Assembly (NCBI RefSeq): GCF_003672135.1
Contig: NC_039515.1
Location: 11,966,001-12,030,000, forward strand
Source of the DNA: Ooceraea biroi
Lineage: Eukaryota; Arthropoda; Insecta; Hymenoptera; Formicidae
DNA: 64,000 nt
Direction of reading: 5' to 3'
Below, piece by piece: positions 24,977-34,440 of the stretch (position 1 is the first letter of the stretch; each line of letters begins with the position of its first letter). The position numbers and the translations under genes were made by a program. A model generated the notes under the pieces. That model saw only the letters and a list, made by a program, of their open reading frames with translations, did no database searches and was not told the DNA's origin.

Positions 24977-26056
24977 TTAGTGACGCATTTTAAAATGTTG
25001 TCCTTGCACATCGATACAAGCTAGACATCGACGTAGTACAGAATTTGTTACAGTACGACATTCCTGAAAATTTTGTTGCATCTCAGTAACTGAATTAGTA
25101 ATTCGTTGCTTTAAATCTTCAAGCGAGATTACTTCTGTACTGTAAACTTTATTTTTTAAAGTTCCCCATAAATAAAAATCAAGAGGCGTTAAATCGGGCG
25201 ATCTTGGAGGCCAGAAAACCGGTCCTCCTCGACCAATCCACCTATGAGCGTAATGTTCATCTAACCAGTTTCTAACTTGTCTAGCATAGTGCGATGGACA
25301 ACCGTCTAACTGTATCCAGCTGTTTTGGCGAAACTGCAGTGGCACATTTTCCATCAAAATTGGTAAATCGTTTGATAGGAATCTTCGGAAAGATTCTCCG
25401 TTCAATCGGTCAGGTAAAAAGAACGGACCAATAAGCCGGTCATGAAGCATACCCATCCAAACATTACATCGAAATTCGTGTTGAAAGTTTCTTTGTCTGG
25501 TAGTATGTGGATTATTATGAGCCCATACATGGCTATTATGAGAATTGAATATGCCTCGTCTTGTAAAGGTCGCTTCATCTGTCCATAATATCATTGATGA
25601 GAAAAGATTGTCCCTTTCTACTGCATTCACATACCAGTTACAAAATTCGACTCGTTTCTGATAATCGATTGGAAGTAATTCTTGTACAGGTGTGTAATGA
25701 TATGCGAATCTGTCATCAGCACGCAATGTTCTCCAAATAGTGTTTCGTGATATCTGCAGTTGAGCTAAAGCACGTCGAACACTTTGTGTAGGAGTATTAT
25801 CAAACAGATTTAAGATTCTTTCCGAGCGTCGTCGGTGTCTTAGAGCTGAACGAATATCATCATATTCATTCATAGGTCGAAATGAACCCAAATTACGTAA
25901 TTGCAAATGGGTATTACTAAACACAGAACTATCTGGTACTCTCCTGTTAGGAAATCTACGTTGATACTCTCGTACGGCAGCTCGTGCATTTCCGTCACAG
26001 AATCCGTACACGAAATGAATATCGGTGTATTCCTCATTTGAAAACACTTTTGGCAT
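24977..26056 (-). CDS. DUF4817/DDE transposase, intact (DD41D)
   Basis: A 359-residue transposase expected to bind the element's TIRs and catalyse cut-and-paste transposition in the nucleus. I start it at MPKVFSNEEY (26056), where the conserved N-terminal domain begins. The frame stays open to an upstream ATG at 26197 (47 more residues), also conserved in the copy at 40816, so a longer form is possible. Residues 4-60 are the DUF4817-like DNA-binding region (YGFCDGNARAAVREYQRRFP), and residues 85-112 look like a second helix-turn-helix. The DDE core shows D160 in WTDEATF, D251 in QLDGCPSH and D293 in SPDLTPLDFYLWG, leaving 41 residues between the second and third Asp. No stop or frameshift is present. 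The stop is 37 bp inside the left TIR. Confidence 0.9.
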   Translation of the reverse strand: MPKVFSNEEYTDIHFVYGFCDGNARAAVREYQRRFPNRRVPDSSVFSNTHLQLRNLGSFRPMNEYDDIRSALRHRRRSERILNLFDNTPTQSVRRALAQLQISRNTIWRTLRADDRFAYHYTPVQELLPIDYQKRVEFCNWYVNAVERDNLFSSMILWTDEATFTRRGIFNSHNSHVWAHNNPHTTRQRNFQHEFRCNVWMGMLHDRLIGPFFLPDRLNGESFRRFLSNDLPILMENVPLQFRQNSWIQLDGCPSHYARQVRNWLDEHYAHRWIGRGGPVFWPPRSPDLTPLDFYLWGTLKNKVYSTEVISLEDLKQRITNSVTEMQQNFQECRTVTNSVLRRCLACIDVQGQHFKMRH

Positions 26057-26211
26057 TCTGACAGTAATTGCTAGTTGACACGACGATTGAAATCTAACAG
26101 CTACTGTTGTGAAAGTAACAATCATACTGAATCGTTTCAACATAGTGAACATGAATACATGTGAATACACATAACATAAACATCTTCGACCTTGCAAATT
26201 CTACACTATGT

Positions 26212-26362
26212 TCCGTTGTTACTTATCTGATATTTCTTTTCAATATTGGTTTATAACTTTGTAATAAAGCATTTCTAAGCAAACTCGATATAAGAATTTT
26301 TTCTTATTTCCACTAGTAGAATATGCTCCCGCAGGTTGTCGGTTAAAACCCGGGACACCCTG
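26212..26362. repeat. 151-bp terminal inverted repeat, right end
   Basis: Inverse of 24790-24940. It starts at TCCGTTGTTACTTATCTGAT and ends GGGACACCCTG, followed by the TA duplication. It lies about 155 bp upstream of the chosen transposase start, so promoter activity for the gene is probably within or next to it. Confidence 0.93.
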
Positions 26363-27276
26363 TATAATATTCTACCTTATAATTTATCTGATTATTATGT
26401 ATACAGTAAGTGTACATATTTCGTAGCAATATAATCTAAACGTCCTCTCCGAGGATCAATTGATTATTGAAATTGATTATTCCGTTATAGAGCTTTGGAT
26501 GTTTTCGCAGTTATATATCGAGCGACTTTAATCCGAGCTTTCGAATCCTCGCGCGACGCTATGGCGCCAATGACATTTACATCCTCGCGAACCGACGAGA
26601 CAAAAGGGGGAGCGGATGGCCGAGATACGTCAGCGAAATCGCCATGAGCCGCAGCGGTCGACATTCACGGGGTTCCATGACCGTCGGTTCGGCCGTTTCG
26701 CAGTAGCATAAATGAGAGGCAAGATTAAACTGGGAGTGACGTATGGTATGTGTTGCTTTACACATGGCCAACCACTACCATTTTTTAAACTCGCCGTTTT
26801 TTCGAGTCCCGCTTTACGTATGGAAGGAAGGTTTAGAGTGAAGGGGAAGCAGGGGAAAACATGTAAAGCTGTTGGAACAATAGATAGGATTGAATACAAC
26901 GGAATATCCGAAAAGAGAAGTAGAAGAGAGAATGGACAGTCTAATGACTAAATAACGAAATCACCTAAAAAGAATTGGAAAAGAAAAGAAAAAGAAGAGG
27001 AGAAAGCAATATTATTTAACAAAGAAGAAAATGCTTTTTGTTGATTACATATTTGTAGCATTAAAATATAAGTCTGATAAAAAAATACTATTCTTATCCA
27101 AACTGCAGATAATAAATCCTTCATATTTTTCTACGATTATATTAACAAAGTTTATAAGAAAGCTCGCAACAAAAGAAAATTAAAAGCACCTTGAGGAATA
27201 CAATGTATAAAACTTTCGATACACTTCAGTTAGATATATGCATCGTGAGTGGATCACACAGCTACAGGGAGGAATT

Positions 27277-27312
27277 ATATGAATACCCCCTCAGGCTGGA
27301 GGGTATTCATAT
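27277..27312. repeat. Short GC-capped hairpin
   Basis: ATATGAATACCC (27277-27288) pairs perfectly with GGGTATTCATAT (27301-27312), with further C-G pairing possible inside the 12-nt loop. No gene context was recognised. Confidence 0.6.
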
Positions 27313-28074
27313 ACATGTCGGCTCGTGGGATTAACTTGTACCATGTAGAGGCGTCTGCCGCCAGTGTACAAAGGCTGCTCGTAAGTTCCTGGAGATACCT
27401 GGCCAACGAGAATTACGATCTTAGTAGTGAAAGATCCTGCGGCACGAGCACACATTAGTTTCCTCGGCCGTTTTGCTGCCCTCTCGCCTACGACTATATG
27501 CCTACCAGACCATCGAGCGCATCGGATTGGTCCAGCCGCACCTTTTATTTTGTTCACGATGCACGTGGCAATAACTCTACCTGCTCTCGTCGATATCTCA
27601 GCAAAAATGATGACATAGCTTCGGCTAGCGGCGAGATATTTTTCTTGTCGACACTCGGATGGAATAGTGCCTAAAATAAGAATTACTTGCTTGACAATGG
27701 AACGCAAAACAACATTAGTTACTTTAATGTACTGTGTCACTACGTTTATTTATCAATGAAATCATAACTTTTTTGGAAGCTAAAAAAATTCTCTAGTAAA
27801 AAAGGCGCAATTCTAAGTTAATTTAGACGTTTGCTAACTAGATGCGTACTTGTTCTGTTCAATGAGAAAACATGTTCCCTGCATTTCTTCACGAAGGCAA
27901 AATTTAACGCGGCCATTATGCAGAACGAGTTGAATTGGCAGAGTCTCAATCCCAATTCCCAGGGATAGCTAACTGGTCGAATGGCAAAGCCAAACAAACC
28001 TTATTTATGTCTCAATTAAAACCGGGAATGGGATGCACCCTCGATGGAGCGACTCCAGACAATAAAGCAGTCGA

Positions 28075-28215
28075 AAGAGGGAGGTTGAGCGCAAGAGGAG
28101 GAGGAGGAGTAAAAGGATGGGATAGAGGGGTCAGGAGGATGAGCAAAAGACAGAGACGCGAGGACACGTCTCTGAGAGGGACAGAGGGCACTGAAAAGGA
28201 TCGGGGATGGAGACG
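28075..28215. other. Purine-rich block
   Basis: The plus strand here is dominated by A and G (GAGGAGGAGGAGTAAAAGGA and similar). About 0.8 kb later (29030-29660) the bias reverses to C and T. Open frames in both blocks appear to be composition artefacts. Confidence 0.5.
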
Positions 28216-29019
28216 GAAAGCCGTTGATTGTTGAACGTCGACCTCTGGGCTCTGCACTTTCCCGGTTTATAACCGCTACTGTATGCAGGAGGGACGCGGG
28301 ATACCATCGGTTTTGGCTTACGGATCCAGCGTATATCCGAAACTGAACTAAATACACCGAGGGGACACCGAGGTACCGAGGAGATAACGAGCGAATTCGT
28401 GAAACGCCCATAGATCAGACGGCTTAATTATCTCCACGCACCACTACCTACCCCTTCTAATCGGTGTTCTACACCCGCATTCGTCCGGAAGCTGGCCTCT
28501 TTCAGCCAATCCGCGAACAGTCAGCTCTTTGCTACATAAAGTAAGATTTATTATCATAAAGTCGGATTAGTATAAGCAAATGTGTGATATCAGTGTGTAG
28601 CAACAATGGAACCACGTTAATACGTGGAGCAGTTTGATGTTGTGTCAACTGTTTATCCAAGTTAAATATTTTTAATAAAAATGTCTAACATTTGTTAACT
28701 TCAATCACAATTTTCTTATTATTTAACGCATTTTAAATAATTGTGTCGTTATCTAGCTTCTTGACAATTTTTTTGTGTATTACAACATGTCTTCATTTTT
28801 AAGCTGGAAAACGGTTGAAAAATTCGTTCGATTTTCGAGTAAGAGATTTGTTACTATAATATAGGAACTTTACGTCACCATGAAATTCGACGTCTTGAAA
28901 AGTTTATGCGTATCAAGTATGTAGTGCACATATATACATCGACTTTATTTACACAAGCATCACGAAGAATCTCAAGTTTATTCCCACTTCGGCTGTATGT
29001 TTGTACGCAATAAGATATA

Positions 29020-29682
29020 TTGATATTTCTCCCGTCTAAACCCTTCTTTTCCACCCTTTCCACCGCCGTCGCCGGTTCCGGCACGGCACCAACCCTCGTT
29101 CCTTTTTATCTCCGCAGAGTTTCCACCCCATCAGCCTCACCCTCGGAGCCCCCGCCACCCTATCGCACCCCCGTGCGCGCCGTTCCCTTCGCCCTCATTC
29201 CGCTACCGGCACGAACCGTATCCGACCCACCCCGGATCCAGCCAACCCCCTACCCTCCAGCGAAGCGCCACGGCAGTCATGGCGGCAGTTACGGAATCAA
29301 TAAAAGTGGTGCTCATGCGCCTCAACTGCCGTCGCTACTGCCGTCCGCTGCCATCTCCCACCCCTTTGCTGCCTCCCTTCCCCGTTCAACGACTTCAACG
29401 CCGTTTCAACCCTACCCTCTCTCTTCGTACCGTTGCTTTTCACTGTACCTCGCTCTCTCTCGCTTCCTCCTTTACTCCCTTCCTTCCCTGCGCCGCCACA
29501 TGCACCGGGATCCCTCTCGCTACTGCTATGGATTTCGTTCTTTCCCCTCAACCTACGACTTTGAATCGCGCCAACTTCCATCTCCCTTCCCCCCCTTCTC
29601 CCTTGATGTATCCATCCTTCCTGAAACTACGGCTAAAACTATACAACGAGCATGCTCTGTGCCGGGTGTCCTAGCCCGGTAA
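29020..29682. other. Pyrimidine-rich, CpG-containing block
   Basis: About 650 bp of mainly C/T on the plus strand, with CpGs and many CCCT/CTCT runs. A 220-codon frame exists, but its Pro/Ser-rich low-complexity translation matches nothing I know, and other frames are open as well. It may be regulatory or an untranslated exon; polypyrimidine DNA of this kind can form triplex or R-loop structures. Confidence 0.4.
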
Positions 29683-30820
29683 TAATCTCCTTTCGATATT
29701 TCTTATATTTTGGAATATGATATAATGCAAACGAGGAAATTTTAAGACGCGATTTTGATGTCACACCATAGAAAATTTATATCGGCGGACAGTTACTCTC
29801 CCGGCAAGCGTTGAGCATAAGTCGCTTTCGAATATCGATCATGTCTAAATTCAACATGAATATATTGGATTCCAACTGATTTACATAGAAATTGGTTCAT
29901 CCCAAATTTATCCGAGTGTGATACAAGACATTAAATGGATATATATATAATTTGTTTCTTTTTTTCTATTTTCATTTGAATAACATAGAATATAGAATCA
30001 GATAAAGTCCGAGGTTTGATATCAAAAATGTCATTGCTGCGCAATTGATGTACGCAACAGTAAATATTAATATATAAAGGTTTCTTTTGCGCAACGTTAC
30101 GCAAATTTATTATATTTTGAAGTATAAAACTCATATATAAAATATCATTTCCACGATGAATAATTTGAGACACGAATAAATAATCATAGGTACGCGAATC
30201 CTATAAATCTTAGAACACAACATTTAGACAAGAGGTATATAGAATTTTGATATAGGTCGGTCACATCTTATGGCTGGTCAAAGCACGGGGTCAAATTTTA
30301 GGGATATCCGACTAATTAACTGACAGCGGGCGCGTAGGTTGATCGAGGTAATTAATCATTTTCCATTATCTTGGTAAACAGGGCAGTCCTGTGGCAGTTA
30401 GGTTTTCCCAACATGGTACGAGAGGCTGCGGGCGAGCGCTGCCAGGTAATGCCGGGATAATGTTTCACATAAACTGTGGCGAGTCGCACGTACAACAACG
30501 TGGGCGGGTAGGTTCGAAAATAAAGCGTAGTGTTGCAATGTATACGCACCTCGTTGTATGGTCGTGGTTCAGATTGACAAAAAATCGTTTGCAAAGGGAC
30601 TTATTTTCATTATCTTTGAATACGTTAAAACTTTGTTGGGAATAAAGGAATACTTGATTCTTTATGAATGCTAAGTCAGTTTTTAAGGAATTAGAAACAG
30701 CTCTTCGAAGATAAATCTGCCTATTTGCTTCTATGCAGATGTCATCATGATGGACTATAATCAAGACATTCAACGTGTTCCAAACTCATCAGAAGTAGAT
30801 TGGCCATCTATCAAATTCTA

Positions 30821-30851
30821 TTGGGTCGTCCGGAAAGTTCGTGCCGATTTT
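30821..30851. repeat. mariner 31-bp TIR, left
   Basis: Starts TTGGGTCGTCCGGAAAGTTC and is identical to the inverse of 32076-32106. Similarity stops at the 32nd base. Confidence 0.95.
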
Positions 30852-30894
30852 GAAGGAAAATTCAAAGGCAACATTTTTTTATGTCGATAAATAT

Positions 30895-31922
30895 TTATTG
30901 TCTTATGTATGCACCGTTTTGTTTCACAACCTTTGTCCATCTTTCGCGCAACTGGAAGATTTCATTCTCCCAGAACTTCTTAGGTTTCTCGGCGAAAAAC
31001 TCCTCAAGGTGGTTTTTTATGTCGATCAAAGAGTTGAAGTTCTTGCCGCTAAGAGAATTTTGCAAAGACCTAAATAAGTGAAAGTCTGAAGGTGCAATGT
31101 CTGGTGAATACGATGGGTGAGGTAGCACATCCCAGCCAAACTCCAACAATTTTTGTCGGGTAGTCAAAGAAACATGAGATCTGGCATTGTCCTGATGGAA
31201 CACGACGCCCTTCCTATTAGCTAATTCTGGACGTTTTTCCTGAATCGCTGTCTTTAATTCGTCCAGTTGCGAGCAGTACTTATCTGCATTTATCGTTTGG
31301 TTGTGTGGTAGGAGCTCATAATATAGGATTCCTTTCCAATCCCACCAGACACAGAGCATGACTTTTTTTGGATGAAGGCCAGCTTTCGGAGCGGTTAATG
31401 CTGGTTCATTTCGCTTACCCCAGGATCTTTTTCGTTCTACATTGTTGTAAATGATCCATTTTTCGTCACCCGTCACTAATTGCTTCAAAAATGGTATGTT
31501 TTCGTTGCGCTTGTACAGCGAGTCGCAGATGGAAATGCGATCCATTAAATTTTTTCGGCCAAATTATGCGGAACCCATACATCATAGCGACTTACGTAAC
31601 CAAGCTTCACTACATGATCGTGGATAGTGGTTTTCGATATTTTCAGTATCTCTGCTAATTCACGTGTCGTGTAGCGCGGGTTATTCTCGATCAGTGTCTT
31701 GAGTTGGTCATTATCAGTAGTAGAGGGTCTGCCCGAGCGTTCTTGGTCTTTAAGGTTAAAATCACCAGCTCTAAACTTAGCGAACCACTTATGTACGGTT
31801 CTTTCAGCTAAAGCGCCTTCTCCGTAAACAGAACATATCGAATTTGTTGCTTGTGAGGCATTTTTGCCTTTCCGGTAATAGAAAAGCATCAAGTGTCTAA
31901 AATGTTCTTTGTTTTCTTCCAT
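30895..31922 (-). pseudogene. mariner transposase with a single frameshift
   Basis: This cut-and-paste transposase is split into two open halves. The N-terminal half (from ATG at 31922; an in-frame ATG two codons upstream is also possible) holds two helix-turn-helix regions (MLFYYRKGKNASQA and LAEILKISKTTIHDHV, with linker SGRPS) and the mariner VWVPHNL motif. It stops just after NLAEKI. The C-terminal half opens at MDRISICDSL and contains the full triad: VTGDEKW, HQDNARSH and SPDIAPSD, with 34 residues between the second and third Asp. Related copies read EKDLINRIS where this one stops. A loss of one A from the A-run at 31551-31556 explains the break. Total length (about 342) equals the family norm. 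No other lesion was seen. Confidence 0.9.
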
Positions 31923-32075
31923 CTTCAAAAGAGTACAAAACTGACACGACTCAATTTATCTCAAAAAACTTTTTTCCTAAAGATGCGTTGAAATGTCACC
32001 TTTAAGCATATGTATATAAATCGTATGTTTTCAATAACATTGATATATTCAGACATGTTCCAACGCCATCTATTA

Positions 32076-32106
32076 AAAATCGGCACGAACTTTCCGGACG
32101 ACCCAA
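32076..32106. repeat. mariner 31-bp TIR, right
   Basis: Ends TTTCCGGACGACCCAA, followed by TA. It is the exact inverse of 30821-30851 and lies about 150 bp upstream of the transposase start on the minus strand. Confidence 0.95.
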
Positions 32107-32108
32107 TA

Positions 32109-34264
32109 TGTATTACTTAAGATGGAATGTTTAATCTACGCGTTTTAAAAGAAGCGACGTAATTCGATCTTCTAGAATTAACGTCATGATGCGACGTAGT
32201 CTTGTTTATAATCTTGTGTTAATAGTGACTCATGAACCGTTTCGTCTACAGTATAAATTAAGTGTGCCTACTTGCTTGGAATAATTATATCGCATGTAAA
32301 TTTTTCAAGGAGATGCAATTTGCATAATATCGCCTGTACGTTCCAATTAGCGCATAATTAAAAAATGTCTGTAATCAGTAGTCAGAAGCCACTCACGCGT
32401 TTGCCGGAAGGAGAAATTCCAGCAAATTATATTTTGCGAGCAGAATTTTATGGAAAATATATCTTTATAATAATTATGATACAGACTCGTACCATATATT
32501 TATTTTATGTTATACGATATGCAAGTATATAATGACGGCAATTATAAAATACAATTATTAGGTGGAAATTAACTGAAATGCGTGCTCTGTGATGATAGAA
32601 CTCCACTCGCAAGATAAAAATAAAATACCAAACTTGACGTAGAATCATTTTCGCTTTATTAAATTTTAAATCTTACTTCGCAGTTGTCGCGTTTGTTGAT
32701 GAGCGGTTACCATCATTCTATGTCATTGTGCGGCGTGAAAGAGATCGCGTTTTAGGCGGGGATCATCTCTGGTAAATAGTTCTGTGCGAATAGTGGCGGG
32801 ATCCTCGTGTTGCAGGAAACACCGAAAGAATGTTTAGCCCGCTAAGGGAAGAGGTCGAAACGGACGACCCTTTCACGGGGAATGGGTCGTACTCTCGAGC
32901 GAAATAGACCATAGTTGCAGCAACCAATGGGCAATGCAACCCTGCCGAAGTATGGTGAGCACGTCTGTGTATAGCTTGCGGACACGACGGCAAGGGTGTA
33001 CCGGTACGGTGCAAGTACGTATACGTGGCGTATGGTGTGCGATATGGTGTTTTATCTTAGAGGCAACCCTCAGGGTTTCCTGCTTTAGAGAGAAGTTGTG
33101 TTGCTAGCCGCGTGCCGTGGTGGAGAGTGCCTATCCTATCTGAGGCGATAAATGCTCTTCTCTGTTAACGCAGCTAAAATCTCGGCTTCTACGTAGCCAC
33201 GTGATTCATAACTAATACAGATCTCGCGTCAAACCAATGGCTTTTGCCAATGACTTTTGAAATTAGAGAATCGCATGAAAGTGCGCGCAAACAAGGATGC
33301 GACAGTTACTTTCAGCTTTCACTGCGAAGAAATGAGTAACTTGACTTTCGCATATTGATTTTTCTACTGTACGCATAGCAGTTTAAAAGTAAACCAACTT
33401 GTGAATAATTCAAATGTTGGACAACGTATGTAGAAATTTATAGCGCGCCGAAATGTTAGAGTTAACTGCAAACCGCGGAACGCTAAGCACGAGAAGAATT
33501 CTGTCGCTCATTTACATTGTGCGACCGTTCGAAAATTTTAAATAACAGAATCTGCGTACGTGCGGAACAGCGGTACTTAACGTGCGTATAAATCGAGCCG
33601 ACGCATCCAATATTTCCGACATTCACGCACGTATTTACATGCATTACATATTAAATATATTTATTGCGCGCGCATCTAAGCTTTATTGTCGGTGCATGCA
33701 AATTTTACTTTATACACATAGCGCATATGAGTTTATCCTGCAAGGACACGGTTTCAGTTACGCCGTATCGTGCCGACATAACGCATAACGCACGAAATTA
33801 TTCGTGCGGTATAATTTTTCTTGCCCATGATCACTTTTACAAATCAATTATGGCGCTTCTGGACGGTCGATCCTTCGAAATTTCTACGCTCGTTCGAGTT
33901 TGAGTTGGGTTACTAGTCGAGGTACCGTAATGTTATACATGTGGCGGGAAAGATCGTGTAACGTACTCGTGTACCACTACGTTATTCTGGAGGCATATCT
34001 GCCATTATTGAGTACGGCGTTCACGCACGCCAGTCCTTGTTGCAGGTGATCGAGAGCGACCATTTTGCATGCACCACCTTTTGCAGGAATCACCAACCTG
34101 TGAGACAGCGGACTAATTATAAGACCATTATTATAATCGACACAGCTATTCCCCGCATGAGGCATTATCGCTGAGTCTTGTATCGGTACATCGTTCCGTT
34201 TTCGAATTTTAACACAAGTGAAGGAAATCATGTTCCTATATTTTGAGCAAAAAAGTACAGTATA
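32109..34264. other. Non-coding stretch
   Basis: No gene or repeat was recognised. GC-richer segments with CpG occur at 32700-33130 and around 33480-34210. Open frames at 32763-33014 (minus), 33582-33788 (plus) and 33977-34231 (minus) are unrecognised. Confidence 0.45.
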
Positions 34265-34440
34265 TTAGTTTGACCGAAAAGTTCGTGCTGATTTTTTTAT
34301 GAAAATGTAAATGCAAAAGTTTATATTAGGAATTAATACGAATTTGTGCGTTGCCGGGAAGTCCGTGCGGATGTTTTTAGCAAAATTTGAACGCGAAACT
34401 TAATATTAAGAATTAATACAACCAAATAGCAGTTTTCATA
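34265..34440 (+). mobile_element. Tandem mariner-end relics
   Basis: Two diverged copies of a mariner terminal segment of about 80 bp lie head to tail. Unit 1 contains GACCGAAAAGTTCGTGCTGA, then a run ending AGGAATTAATACGAA. Unit 2 contains GCCGGGAAGTCCGTGCGGAT, then AAGAATTAATACAACC. Both resemble the TIR GTCCGGAAAGTTCGTGCCGA of the element at 30821. No transposase remains nearby. The pair probably records one mariner inserting at or next to another's end, or a local duplication of one end. Confidence 0.6.

Larger units (their letters stand above)
24790..26362 (-). mobile_element. Complete DD41D Tc1/mariner-superfamily transposon
   Basis: This 1573-bp element begins CAGGGTGTCCCGGGTTTTAA and ends with its inverse. 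TA lies on both sides (24788-24789, 26363-26364) as the target-site duplication. The inverted repeats are 151 bp long and differ at about three positions. The single gene runs on the minus strand and is intact. A deleted relative lies at 40816. Long TIRs, near-identical arms and an undamaged frame point to recent activity. Family assignment rests on the DUF4817-type N-terminus plus a DDE core with DD41D spacing; named DD41D lineages such as rosa and visitor exist, but I cannot tell which, if either, this belongs to. Confidence 0.92.
26365..30818. other. Non-coding stretch with purine- and pyrimidine-biased blocks
   Basis: No host gene could be supported. Open frames at 27291-27740 (minus), 28016-28411 (minus) and 29020-29682 (plus, 220 codons) are unrecognised. 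The last is a Pro/Ser-rich translation of a pyrimidine-rich block and is overlapped by another open frame on the same strand (29279-29674) and one on the opposite strand. The hairpin at 27277-27312 is listed separately. Confidence 0.45.
30821..32106 (-). mobile_element. Near-intact mariner element (D34D)
   Basis: A 1286-bp element with perfect 31-bp TIRs (30821-30851 and 32076-32106) beginning TTGGGTCGTCCGGAAAGTTC, flanked by TA on both sides (30819-30820, 32107-32108). The transposase lies on the minus strand and has one detectable lesion. Length, TIRs and the TA duplication are typical of mariner. Perfect TIRs indicate recent insertion. It is the same family as the decayed copy at 16715. 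Confidence 0.95.

Noticed and set aside
29020..29682. 220-codon plus-strand Pro/Ser-rich frame
   Set aside because: It is produced by a pyrimidine-rich tract. A second plus frame and a minus frame are open over the same bases, and there is no domain-like pattern.
31545..31560. Programmed -1 frameshifting joining the two mariner halves
   Set aside because: The A-run/TTT context does not place a standard slippery heptamer in the zero frame, and mariner transposases are normally a single frame. A one-base deletion or sequencing error is simpler.
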